From: Liolophura sinensis
Lineage: Eukaryota; Mollusca; Polyplacophora; Chitonida; Chitonidae
Direction: 5' to 3'
Length of the DNA stretch: 64,000 nt
Assembly: GCF_032854445.1 (NCBI RefSeq)
Contig: NC_088300.1
Location: 50,256,984 to 50,320,983 of the forward strand
The translations under genes and the position numbers were made by a program. The notes under the pieces were generated by a model, which saw only the letters and a program-made list of their open reading frames with translations, ran no database searches and was not told where the DNA came from. Below, in pieces: positions 1 to 11,772 of the stretch; within the stretch, counting starts at the first letter, position 1; every line of letters starts with the position of its first letter.

Positions 1-117
1 TGCATACATCTGTAGTTATGGTACTTTGTTAAAAGAGGTGGTTTTAAACCTATTTTCTTAAAAACTCTTGCTTCTAAAAAAGCAATATTCGGTTAGACAA
101 GCAACCAGTGGAATGAA

Positions 118-190
118 TAAATGAAAGAATGAATGAATGATTATGACTTAGCGCCACCGCGGCAATATTTCAGTCATTTCGTGACGAAGC
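118..190 (-). repeat. LINE 3'-end repeat, copy 1
   Basis: The phrase gaatgaatgattatgactta-gcgccac-cgg-caatatttca-gtcat-tcgtg matches the sequence at 48376-48440 that ends a LINE RNase H reading frame, and a third copy near 49957-50013. Interpreted as the truncated 3' terminus of the same LINE family. Confidence 0.5.
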
Positions 191-288
191 AACCAATGGA
201 AGCGGTTGTATTATAGAAGCATTGGTGCATTTGGAGCTCTTGCAATCATCCACCCAGTTGATTGTGTGAGCATCGACACAATCGTACG

Positions 289-408
289 CTTAAGCATGGA
301 CACATTATGACGGGTTATTTAAGCATGGACGCATTATGACCGGTTATTTAAGCATGGGCGGGTCATTTAAGCATACACGCAATATGACGGGTCATTTCAT
401 CATGGACG
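289..408. repeat. 29-bp tandem repeat, about four copies
   Basis: Reiterations of aagcatggacgcattatgac-gggttattt with small changes, four imperfect copies. Confidence 0.7.
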
Positions 409-435
409 AAAAGCTGATCTTTCAAACACCCATGC

Positions 436-540
436 AAGTGAGTTTTCCCCGGGCTCTCCACGGTTTCTTCCCACCATATAAGTGAAACGTCCTTGAGTGC
501 GGTGTAAAACACAATAAATAAATAAACAAATAAATAGAAA
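436..540 (+). mobile_element. tRNA-derived SINE, 3' fragment
   Basis: Diverged copy of the window's main SINE: gttttccccgggctctccacggtttc, then tataagtgaaa-gtccttgagtgcgg-tgtaaaac and an (AAAT)n tail. The tRNA head is missing. Confidence 0.75.
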
Positions 541-630
541 CACCCAAGCAATACTGGCTGTATATGGCGATCGACTAAACAGAGGTGTAAAAAACATCAC
601 GGCTGATGTCTACACATCATCTTTGGGTTT

Positions 631-863
631 GATTTATTTATTTATTTGATTGGTGTTTTACGCCGTACTCAAAAATATTTAACTTATACGACCGCGGCCA
701 GCATTATGGGAGGAAACCGGACAGAACCCGGGGGGAACCCACGACCTTCCCTCGTGCGGCCGGAGAGGAAGCCAGCATGAGCTGGACTTGAACTCACAGC
801 GACCACATTGGTCAGAGGCTCCTAGGTCATCACCCTGCGCTAGCGCGCTAACCAACTGAGTTT
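631..863 (-). mobile_element. tRNA-derived SINE, near full length
   Basis: On the minus strand it runs from a tRNA-like head (A-box-like ctcagttggttagcgcg, B-box-like gagttcaagtcc) through the conserved core (cccgg...ccggtttcctccc, ataagtt-aaatattttgagtacggcg) to an (AAAT)n tail at 631-650. Confidence 0.88.
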
Positions 864-1196
864 AAAATGTAAGTATTCATAATGAAACCAACGACGGCCA
901 TTTTAAAATGCGCGTATTTAAAATACCTTCGTACAATAGCATGGATTTATAATATATAGCTGTTGTAAGAGATTGCTATAGAATATATCAACTAATTGCA
1001 AGAAGAGTTGGATAATAATAATCTGCAATAATAGAAAATTAAATAAGTAATGAGATTCATACAATGGTTTGCAATAGGATAAATATAGATTATTGTGCAA
1101 TGAACTGAAATTTTTAGTTTACACCTATACATATCTTATACTGAATGGGATAGATCCATCCGACCCTGTGCGTGCGCTTGAAAAATATGTGGATCT

Positions 1197-1256
1197 AAAC
1201 AAGCCTACGTGCGTCTCACAGGCTCTAAAGGCGAAACTTGTCTAGTGGTGGCAGTG
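1197..1256. repeat. Unclassified dispersed 60-bp repeat, copy 1
   Basis: Matches 52666-52725 in the same orientation with few differences; the last 20 bases (acttgtctagtggtggcagt) are identical. Family unknown. Confidence 0.65.
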
Positions 1257-2137
1257 ATGTAACACGAAAGGTAGACAGCTATGCATGCGCTGTGAGGAGT
1301 ATGGACAGTAAGGCATTGGCGTGCACGTTCATTTCTAACCGAGATATCCGTAGTTCCGTTTTGTAACGCGCGCTGATGTATGAAAAGCAGTCAGAACCGT
1401 TACTTGGTAGGTTTTATAAGGGATATCGCCTGAGCTTGAGGTGTTTGACCCCAATTATACACCTGGTAAGCGCTTTAGACCGATGTCTATTTTTGTGGCT
1501 GCTTACCAGGATCAAACTCCTAAAGCGAATGACGATAACCCACGTACATAACAACGCTATTGTTTGTCCGCGACTGCTTTGTTTTCCATATTGTCCAATT
1601 TTGAGGGACAGTTCTTAGGATATTCATTAGAATGAGGAATAATTTCACTTTCTTGAATACAGAAGCCTTATTAAGTGGAAGATACTTGGCTTTGTCAGGA
1701 GGGTATCAGCATTGTTGTTTGATTCGAAGTAGTTAATAACACCTTTTAGTTTTTTATATGCAGTGCATACAGGACACACGATGCGAACACCAGCAAATGT
1801 CTTTGTCTCGAAAACGGATACAACATATATGGGTAGAGCGTTTCATAGCGCGTTACAGATTTACATAAGTAAGTGTTGTTGTTGTACCTGTATTTAATTA
1901 TATTTTTTTGATTTTGTATCCAACAAACCTATTTATGATATAACTAAGTGCGTATTAAAAATCTCCACATTATCTTTGTAAATTTCAAAACTGAATTCTA
2001 TTAATTTTGGGAAGTTTTTTATTTCTTATTTCAAAACAATAGGCCTATTTTACATATAAGTTGTATTTTACACATCTATTAGCAGCACTTCGTGATTGAA
2101 CATTTAATTTACAGTTGATACTGTTTTAATTTCACTA

Positions 2138-2437
2138 CACTAAAAAAAACCAATCTGTTAATTTTAATCAAAGTATGTCGTCAGCGTGATGCTAGGGTGT
2201 ATTCTGCTGAAAGAACAGGTTACTCTGTTAAATATAACACACATATCCTGTTAATTCAACGCAAAGACTCTATTGGACTCACACAATATTATGTTGAAAT
2301 GACACAGTATTATGTTGAAAATGACACAGTATTATGTTGAAAATGACACAGTATTATGTTATGAAAACCAGAATACATTCTGGCACCACTCAGACAACAG
2401 ACTTTGTGTTACAATAACAGATTATGTTTTTTTACTG
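2138..2437. mobile_element. Tc1/mariner-like MITE with TA target duplication
   Basis: A 300-bp element with terminal inverted repeats: CACTAAAAAAAACCAATCTG at the left and, reverse-complemented, CAGTAAAAAAACATAATCTG at the right, flanked by TA (2136-2137, 2438-2439). It has no coding capacity. It holds a 22-bp internal tandem repeat. A second, truncated copy lies inverted at 42330-42524. Confidence 0.75.
2278..2362. repeat. 22-bp tandem repeat inside MITE
   Basis: Four copies of gacacagtattatgttgaaa with one- or two-base length differences. Confidence 0.75.
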
Positions 2438-2689
2438 TAACGACATTGACTGACTGACTGACTTGACTGGTTGGGTAAATGATGATCCGCCACAATATTT
2501 CATATTACACAAAAGATGAAGGCTTTCCAGGAAACTTCACAAGGCATGACCGAACTTATAAGCCGGTCCCTAATTGATGGTTACAGAACAATATCTTAAG
2601 AACAATTACCTGGTGTAAGTGTAGATTCCCTTCCGCTCATGCGCATGTTAATTATTTTACTTTAATGCCTCCGAAACGAACGTGAATAA

Positions 2690-2740
2690 AGCTGAAAGAG
2701 AGCTAACGACTAGGAGGTCGTGGGTTCCATTCCGAAGTAT
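2690..2740 (+). repeat. tRNA-like SINE head fragment
   Basis: gctaacgactaggaggtcgtgggttccattcc resembles an anticodon arm plus B box (gggttccattcc). No acceptor stem or full cloverleaf, so not a functional tRNA gene. Confidence 0.35.
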
Positions 2741-3204
2741 CGGCTTCGCGATAACACTAAATCAAATTAAATCAAATTTTACATTTTGATTTAAATCAAG
2801 ACTGGCTTTGAATAATTTGGTGGAAACCACCAAGCTGAAAAGCTATTCTTGCAAAGTGCAATTGACATCTAAACAGAAAGTATAATCATTGTCCAGATAA
2901 TTTGGAATTATTACATGCTCTATGTTTGTTTTGTATTTTTTATAATTGATTTCATCCTCGTTTTAACGTAGGTTGTTTCACCAATCGTGTTGTATACACG
3001 ACTGTGATGTTTCACAGTTATTTTATAGATGGCTTCCGGAAGTATGAAATGCACACCCACGTAAACAAATGATAAAGTGTTCAGTCATTAATATTCAGAT
3101 GCCAGCATATACATGCAAGCCACTCGACAATGTTTGTCAAATCCAGGAGCTATACTGTATTAGTCAAACAGGCCGTTGTTATCGTGTAAATTTTAGATCA
3201 CTAT

Positions 3205-3909
3205 TGTTACGACCCAAACTGTCTGTATTATAAAGAGATGGCTTGTTCGAAATACACGACAGTTTAGCCGCACAAAAAAGTAACCAAAACCAGCAGATTT
3301 TATTTTACAACAATTTATTAGGTTTAACAAGAACAGATAACAAGAGTTTTACAAATACTAAAGTACTTAAGTTTAACAAGAAAGGATAGCAGTATCTATA
3401 CAAATACTAAAGTACTTACATGTACAACGGCGTCAAGTGTAAACAGACGCATATACTCCACAATGCTTAAAAATTGCACAGAGGCAATATTCATAAGAGG
3501 GAAAATCCACAGTATAACTGAGTGTATGACGAAATATACACAAAATTCCACAGACAGTGTCCGTGTACTAATAAGCACTGTGTACACAAGAGCACAAATT
3601 AAAATCACAAGTTCAGACTGAACAAGTGCTCGGTGGAGATATGATATAACAAAGCCAGAGGCTATGTTAATGAGCCAAAATTCAGCACAAAAAGCCTACT
3701 AAAGTAATACACAGCGAAAGCATCAGAACTCTCAATAATTCTCCTTTCTTCTCCTTTGACCTGCTTTCATAGGTCTTATATAGACTGGTGGAATTTTCTA
3801 GAATAAGAAAATTCTTGAACACTTGTTGTAAACAAACAGGCCCCGAACTCAGCATATGTAAACAGAGGCAAGCTAAATTTAGAAGCTGACGGCAGTTGTG
3901 CACCTAACA
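3205..3909 (-). mobile_element. Solo LTR (705 bp) with 4-bp target-site duplication
   Basis: Begins TGTTACG and ends TAACA (TG...CA termini), flanked on both sides by ctat (3201-3204, 3910-3913). On the minus strand it has TATATAAG (3782-3775) about 130 bp from its 5' end and AATAAA near its 3' end (3319-3314). No internal gag-pol sequence adjoins it, so it is a recombination-derived solo LTR. Confidence 0.75.
3322..3419. repeat. 49-bp direct duplication within the solo LTR
   Basis: gtttaacaagaa...acaaatactaaagtactta occurs twice head to tail at 3322-3370 and 3371-3419. Confidence 0.75.
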
Positions 3910-4288
3910 CTATTCATAATTACGTTTTGTATATAATATTATACCTAATTGTTATATTTGCAATGATTTTAATTGGTTGCATGTTTACATATCATGTATT
4001 AAAATTTCTGTGATACATTTTTAAATAATGCTGACAACGTCGATATCAATTCAAGATACATTTTTTACAGGTAAACAGAAACAGCATTGAAGGCCAGAGC
4101 TGTCTGTTGCGGACGAAGCAAAATTTCCAAGAGGCCTAATCTAATTTCAAACGAACACAGAGGTGATAGAGTTTGTTACCAAAACCCCCAGTTATTCAAA
4201 TACATGTTAGTCCCGTTTATACAAATACATGCACATTTTTAAGTTCCGGAACGCTCTTCCTTCCTCCCCAATCGTACGTAGAAACGCC

Positions 4289-4434
4289 AGTATGACAGCA
4301 ACCTGCCGATGGTCGTGGATTTCCCCCGGGCTCTATCCGGTTTCCTCCCATAATAATGCTGGCCGCCGTCGTATAAAGGAAATATTCTTGAATACGGCGT
4401 AAAACACCAATAAAATAAATAAAACAAAATAAAG
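4289..4434 (+). mobile_element. tRNA-derived SINE, 3' two-thirds
   Basis: gacagcaacctgccgatggtcgtgg, then cccccgggctct-tccggtttcctccc, ataatgctggccgccgtcgta, aatattcttgaatacggcg, and the AAAT-type tail. Head truncated. Confidence 0.88.
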
Positions 4435-5900
4435 ATCCGGGAATTACGTGGAGGTTTTCTGTTCGAATATATACTGGTGTTATCCGACAAAGGATGTGAC
4501 GAGTTTCTGTTAGGAGGTCTTCGACATTCCCAATCGTTAAGAAAGTTCCTAAAATTTATAAGCGGTTATCGGTTCTTCATACCTTTGATCTACTTTAGAA
4601 CCATTTTAACAGTATAAATAGTACACAATATTTAATAAGGCAATAATTTGAGCTATTCTTGGTAAATACAAGAAAAATTATTGATTAGCGATTTTGGATT
4701 TATTGCCAAAATCTGCGGTAGATGCTCTTTAACGCTGTCCTGAAAAATTGTTGACTTAAATGACGTGTCAGATTCTGAATAGTGGAACCCGTGGAAACCA
4801 CCGACTTTCGTCGAGTATACCCGATAAACCTGCTGACTTAAGCAGTAGCCGATCTGACTGATCTGGAGTCTGATGGTCGCAGACAACCAGCGAGACCCTA
4901 CGTAGTCCATTTGAAAATATTTAACACAACAAAGAAGAAACATCTGAAAATGTTTATTAGACAAACTACTATTTGATAGGAAATCAATGAATCTTCATGC
5001 CGGTTGCATAAAGCACGGCAAACTGCTACGTCAAGGAAACCTATGATAGACATTAAAGGTTAAAGATAGAACATTAACTCTTCTGTACAAAAAATATCTG
5101 CGTTGTGTAGAGATGACCACCTACATATAGATACACTCACATCAGGCCATCCTCCAATTACGTGTAATCGTAGGCACGGAAAAAATTTACCCGAAGACGG
5201 GGTATTACAAACCGGGATATTGTAAGAAACTAACAGGGGTAGTCCTTCACATGATAAAAAGTCATTCTCTTGTATTCGTTACACATTGACAATGAGCAAC
5301 TGTTAAATCAAGTTCAACAATTCAACCTCTTTCATCTTTCCGTTCAAAAACAATAAGACATGCACTAGCACAGGTGACGATGGTTAACCATTCTTTCTAT
5401 CAACGCACAGTGCATTGCATAACACTCTATAAACTGCTGTACAGCACTTTTTTTAGGCCAGCTTCCACTAGTTAAAAACGTTGAAAGTTTGTATTAAGAT
5501 GTACAAAACTACTCAGGTTTTCATATATAGCATCACAGGGCACAAATAACCCTATTCTTAATTATATAGACCACGAAAATATACAGAAAACATTCAGTTA
5601 TGACAGAATACATTTAAAATGGTTATCTGAATCTAGATTGATAACATGGTAAAAATATACCCGAGAAAACTCTCATAGTGGAGCTTTACTTTTTATTTCA
5701 CCCTGGATATGCACGTATATGGAGAAAATATACACAAACCCTTGTACTTGTTATACAGGAGGGCTTCAGTATTAATTGTTACCGTTTGCTATGTACCAAC
5801 CCATGGTTTCACATCAATATATTTCCAATGCAGTCATCTATTTCTCCTTCGCGGTCTCCAATGCTCTTTAAAGTACACAGTAATTCAATCATTTATCCCT

Positions 5901-5971
5901 TCTCATACAAACAATCATGTCTCCATTCTCATACAACCAATCATGTCTCCATTCTCATACAACCAATCATT
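5901..5971. repeat. 26-bp tandem repeat, 2.7 copies
   Basis: tctcatacaaccaatcatgt-ctccat repeated almost perfectly. Confidence 0.75.
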
Positions 5972-6034
5972 TCCAGGCACTAAGAAATATTACACTGAAA
6001 TAGCTTTAGATAAAATGAACAAGTATGTTGACGA

Positions 6035-6036
<2 letters not shown>

Positions 6037-6130
<94 letters not shown>
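6037..6130. repeat. (TA)n(CA)n compound microsatellite
   Basis: About 27 TA units followed directly by about 20 CA units. Confidence 0.95.
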
Positions 6131-7696
6131 TGGAAGGCGACAGTGGAGATCTATATAGCCTCAGAGGAAAGTGCGACAACAGCTAAGAGGTACAAACATG
6201 AGAACTCAATCAATACAGAATCAACAACTACACAGAAAAATGACCAAGTGTTGCCACTATAAAAATAATGATACATCACAGCTACTGGAACACATCACAG
6301 CTTAATAACCTGAACCTATTAAAACACCTGATTTGGCCAAGACTATGGAATGCAATTATATGTAGGGATAAGACAAGGACACAATCTGAGCTCAAGTTTG
6401 TTTGCTACTAAGCATTCATATACAATGTAACACAAATTAAGACAATCAAATATAAGATGTATTGTATTCTGTTTTAGATAAAACAAAACAAAACTTCCTA
6501 AAAGCAACTAAAGATTGCTTATAATGATGAAACTATATACATGCAAAATAACAAAGCAAAGGAATCAGATATACATGGAACACCTCAAATTGTTAAATGT
6601 GCGCTCTGTTAATGATAACAGTGTACCACATACTCTACTGTGAAGACCATTTGAATCCACAAAGACTATGTTGTATATGAAAGTACTGTAATTGTTTAGA
6701 ACATGTTCCATTCTCTATTTCAGTTTAATTTAAGCCTTGCCTCCCTAGATTATGAGATGATTCGATACCCAGGGACAAATATGCTGTCAAATTCATTATA
6801 CACATTCTGATAAAAAAGGCAGTCCTAACACCAAAATGACATACATTATTGGATTTACAGTTTAACCTTGGATAAAAATTCCACACTGAGAATATATACA
6901 ACCAATACACAGAAAACTATGTCATTGAATGAATACAATAAATGTCCCCATCTTGATCACCATGCATCACTGGGTTAAAATCATTTCATAAATCATAAAG
7001 AAAACATACCTTGTCAATAATCAATTTCGTCCCAATTCTCTTCAAGAAAGAGCTGTTAAAACAAAGCCTTAGCTTCTGATTACTTGTGAGGTTAGAAACA
7101 CAACTGCAAGCTTAGTTACACAAATAAAAAGTCAGCCTGTCAATGTGTTAAGGGAGGTAACACATGTAGGAATTCAGGAGTCACTTCCACTGAAGTTTAG
7201 TACCATTCATTCACAGCATTCTCAACAAAATCATTTTGGTCACTTCTTTGTGTAAAAAAAAAAAAATTCAAAATTTCAAAACAGGGGAAAACTGGGCAAG
7301 TCTTACCTGAAAAAGATTCATCACTTCACAAGTGCCACAGAATGAGCATCTTAACTTTGAAAGGAAAATCCATGTTCATGCAGTTTAATTCCTGTAGTTT
7401 CCACACCAGTTGACTTTTTTCTTCTGTTCGTTTTGTTTTTTGTTTTTTTTTTTTTCCTTTTTCTTTTTTAGCATCAATAACGATAATTCTGCACAAGACA
7501 ATCTGATATGTACAAAGAAACAGGGGGCATGAACTGAGCACACTAAATGCATTATTTTTGGCAAGGTGATATAACTTGTGCAAAATCATTACAGTGAATA
7601 TCAAGTCAACTCAGTTTCATTGTTCATAGGATCTTAAAATATGTACATGTACACGCTCTAAAGTGTTATATAGGATAATATATATGGAACAGAGGT
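6131..7696. other. Intergenic spacer
   Basis: AT-rich sequence with short A and T runs. No gene, RNA or recognisable mobile element seen. Confidence 0.5.
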
Positions 7697-9489
7697 TTTA
7701 TTGAAAACAAGATTGGTTTGCACAAAGTGGCCACGTTTCAATGCATCCACGAGGTCTATATATGGGATATCACAGAAGGTTTGGTGTAAGATCGACAAAT
7801 TCACACAGATGAATATTACTTTGTGCAGAGTCCATCCCATACATGTGGTTACCTCCCGTCTGCCTCATTACATATTACACTTCTGTGTAGGAAATAAGAT
7901 TCTGGCTTATCATTAAACTCCAGAAACTTGATAACTGGCCATGGTATAAACCCTTCCTGGCCATCAGATGGCTGCCTCTATGAAGTTTTTCTGCCTTTTT
8001 ATCAAGGAAAATGTTTTACGGGTAACGGCAAGACATTTACATGTTAATCACAGATTCCATGCCCTAAAAACCACAGTGCTTTCACCTTTAAACTAGTTTT
8101 CTCCTGTGGTGACTTTCAACAGAAAAACACACACTTGTGGTGATGTAATGGTCACAATTCATACAAAGATAGCAGACACTAACCAATAACAAGTAGAGCT
8201 ATTATTCTACTTGAAGGAAGTTTAAATTTCTTTCCCCAACAGAAAAGAAGGTTAAGTTTTTGTTTGGATCAACCAGGGTAAATTTACCTCAAGACTGGAC
8301 AGAAGGGGAGGTAACCCTGGATGATGATCTTGGCATGTTTGATGTCTGGTTACAATCCAATGTACAAACTCTCCATAATGTATTAACTGCTGTTGAGAAT
8401 TACAGTAACGCCTAACCTATATGTCAAATCTTACAGCATCCCTTATCTAGGTAGACGTCATTCTTTGTTCTTCCGTTCATAATGTGACTGGAGTGACAAC
8501 ATTTTGCCTGGAGCAAAGCGTTACACCATGCACAGTTGATGATGCCAGAGACAATCACACTTTGGTTAATGTAAATATCTGCCCTTGAAGTAGGCTACAG
8601 GAACATGTGGCGCAGCATTACACAATGGCTCCAAACCAAAGGCTTTGCTCTACCTATCCATAATCAAACTGTTTTCAACAACTGAACTGACAAGAAATAT
8701 CTGTACACAATTGTACTCACGCATGCAACCCTACCCTACCTCAGTTCCATCCACAAAGAAGGACATCATACCAGTACTTAATTATACATCCAATATTATA
8801 TCTAATGTTTCCTGTGACAAACTAGGAGAGCGAAGTGCTCAACTATTGGACCAAACTGAGGCATAAGGATGAGGAGAATGGAGAGCTGAAACAATGCCAT
8901 GATTACACTTGAGACAGGGCATGGGAGAAACCACTTAATCAACTGGCCATGAAAGAGATCAGGCATTTAAAGCAATAGTGGTCCACGTTTATGAGATCAG
9001 TGCAAGACCTAAGACTAAACAGATCAGAGAAGAATTGAGATCAGACAATGGACCATAGGCTATGGATCCAACAACAGACCCAAGATCAGGCAACATGCCT
9101 TAGACCTAGGTTGAGACAAACAGAACAAGGACACATCAACAGACCCAAGATCATGCAACAGGACTTAGACCAAGGCTCTGGCAACAGACCCAAGATCATG
9201 CAACAGGCCCAAGATTAGGCAACAGACTCCAAGATGAGACAGAGAATCCATGCAAAGCCGCCAGAGAATACACCAACAGGCTCTGTAATCAAACAACTGA
9301 TCACACCATTTAGAAACTTACTCCAGGATCAGGCATCATGTCAATGATCAGAGGCAGACCTAGAACCCAAGAACTGTAGGTCCTTAATCATGTAACTGAA
9401 CCTAACATCAAACATCACACCAAAGATCAGACTGAGACCTGAGTATTTAAAAGAGTGAGATACGGCAGGTTGAGTCTAGGTTATGGCAT
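7697..9489 (-). other. Candidate FAM53 3' UTR
   Basis: This is sequence downstream of the FAM53 stop with no coding potential. A minus-strand AATAAA lies at 7702-7697 and would be a reasonable poly(A) signal for a 3' UTR of about 1.8 kb. An irregular repeat occupies about 9068-9240. The extent is inferred only. Confidence 0.35.
9068..9240. repeat. Degenerate tandem repeat
   Basis: Irregular reiterations of a phrase close to acagacccaagatcatgcaac, at least four recognisable copies, interspersed with related caaga/gaccta text. It lies in the presumed FAM53 3' UTR. Confidence 0.55.
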
Positions 9490-9810
9490 CTAATGACTTT
9501 CTATCTCCTCTACATCCAGGTCAGCTATGGGGAACAGGTCAGTGTTTGCAGCACATTCCCCAGCAGGTGAATCGGAGCAAGGGCACTCCTCCACACACTC
9601 TTCTATCTCGTCCACCTCACTACAACCACTGTCCTCAGACAGGGCCAGGCGAGAAAACCGCCCCATCTCCTTGATCGGGCTAGCCTTGGGAGACTCCATG
9701 GCCTTGATGGGGATGTCTGTATCAAGAGGTGAGCTTGCAATGGGCACCAGGCTGATGGCGGACTGGAGTTCTTCGCGAAACCTGGATGGCCGGAATGCTG
9801 TGTTCATGGA
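9490..9810 (-). CDS. FAM53: FAM53 last coding exon, acidic C-terminus
   Basis: Acceptor ttttctag (9811-9812 is the AG) then residues 330-435 and stop TAG. It contains the FRPSRFREELQ block, an acidic Cys/Glu-rich stretch, and the terminal DLDVEEIESH, which matches the conserved short acidic C-terminus of FAM53 proteins. Confidence 0.88.
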   Translation of the reverse strand, partial: SMNTAFRPSRFREELQSAISLVPIASSPLDTDIPIKAMESPKASPIKEMGRFSRLALSEDSGCSEVDEIEECVEECPCSDSPAGECAANTDLFPIADLDVEEIESH

Positions 9811-11735
9811 CTAGAAAAGATGAATAACACAGGACATGGACATGAGCAGAAATCTGGATGGCTAACATGCACTTTACACATTCAGGTATTTCCAGTATGC
9901 ATCCATGAAATTTCCAATGTTAATGCAACCTCAGAACAGATTTACCACTAAGAAACATTTATCTCTTACCTTAGTGTTCTTGTCACAGTGTGCTCAAGGA
10001 TATTTCGTTGATTAGTGCTTTATACTATACACATGAATAGCACGCTTATATGACAACTTTCAGGTTGAGGAAAGATGTTCAAGTCCAGGAGAATAAGACA
10101 AATAATAATGATAATAATAATAATGAATAAATTTATCATTATTTCTACGTTGTGTTGACTGCACCATGAATTATTTAGTCAAATAACAGCTATATAATAA
10201 TCTCTAACACTTACGTGTATATTTATTTATTAATTTGACCAGTGCTTACAATGCAAGTCAAGGCGTTTTCTCTTAATGAGATGACAGTTAGGTTTGTGAG
10301 TAAAATGCACAGAGTGAACCAATGCCCTTCATCTGGTAGTCCTGACAAACTCCCGCACTTAAAGCCACAGTTCAAGCAGCCTGAACTGAATTTGAACCTT
10401 TGACCTCACTAGTGAATGATTGATTGAACAGTTACAGCGAGCAAGTACTTTCACCATCAGACGAGGCCCCCTAACACATGTATGGGTACAAGAATATTAG
10501 AGCGAACATAAGCAGTTATCATTATACCCCTAATCAAGTACTTTTAATGTACATGAACCATCTTACATGTAAATACTGAGAATTAGAGGTGGTTGTGTGT
10601 ACTGCTATAAGGTGGATTTCCTAGGGGCAAATACATGTATTTTAATTTATATTTAAAATACAATCTAACACACAAATGTCTTTCAACTTTTCCACGACCC
10701 TGCCTTTATTTATTTATACATTTCATTGGTGTTTTACACCATACTCAAGAATATTTCTCTTTACATACAACAGTGACCATCATTAAGCTACGCTCACACA
10801 ATAGACCCAAAAATTGGTTCAGACTAATTTTCGAGGACAATAACTTTTTCAGTAGGTTGCACTCACAGTCAAATTTGAAGAATGGGTTACATGGGTAGGC
10901 CTACATGTATGGTTTGAAGCCCTAGCTGATCCTGTAATTTAGTCGCATGGTGTGCAGTTGCTGTTTAAGAAGTATGTTTGAAGCATTAACTGATCAGTAA
11001 GGCTCCCACAGATAATCAACTAATGGCATTTGTCATCAAGTTACCACTGTCAAATCTCACATGCTGAGCAATTTTTTTCCACACATCACCCTTTTCATAC
11101 AGGTCATACAGTAGTTTATTCTTCTCAACTTCAGTAGTCAACTCCTTTGACGCCATGTCTCAAGTGAAGCTGTTATGTAGGTCAACATTGTCGATGCTGA
11201 TTGGTCAGAAGTAAACCATCTGTCCAAATTTGTTATCAGGCACAAAATCTGTAACAATGCATGTGAACAGAAATTCATACGAAATTCGGTTTGGACTCCG
11301 AACCGATTTTCGAACATAGTGTGAATGTAGCTTTATGGTGGGAGGATACAGGCAGAGCCTGGGGAAGTCCCACGACCATCTACAGGTTGCCTTATGTCTA
11401 ACAGTATAAACTTTACTAGACTAGACTTTGCAGAACAGTTGACTTTCTGATGAAAGGCCACTATGGGATGTGCCTGAGGTTGTGGCTGACGAGTCATCTA
11501 AAGTAGAAATCTGCCCATCCTGGCTTTGGACAACAAAGTACTCACCTTATAATCTGTAAAGCGCGTGGTTGGAGGTGCAAGGTGATGGGCTGGCTCAGGT
11601 GGGTAGGCCGTCTAAAACACACAAGACATATATACATATACATATGGGCCGGCATTTGTAAACTATACCAAAAATGTTTTATTTTGGATTGGTCTTTTAT
11701 GCCATACACTAATACGATGATGACAAGAATTATGG

Positions 11736-11772
<37 letters not shown>

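Larger units (their letters stand above)
3914..6036. other. Intergenic spacer
   Basis: No gene recognised. A short open frame at 4653-4964 (minus) has no recognisable domain. A SINE copy sits at 4289-4434, and a 26-bp repeat at 5901-5971. Confidence 0.5.

Noticed and set aside
1440-1520. Short inverted repeat ctggtaagc / gcttaccag
   Set aside because: Nine-base arms only and no other copies; not enough to call an element.
4653-4964. 103-codon minus frame
   Set aside because: No recognisable domain, no adjoining exons; listed only as part of the spacer.
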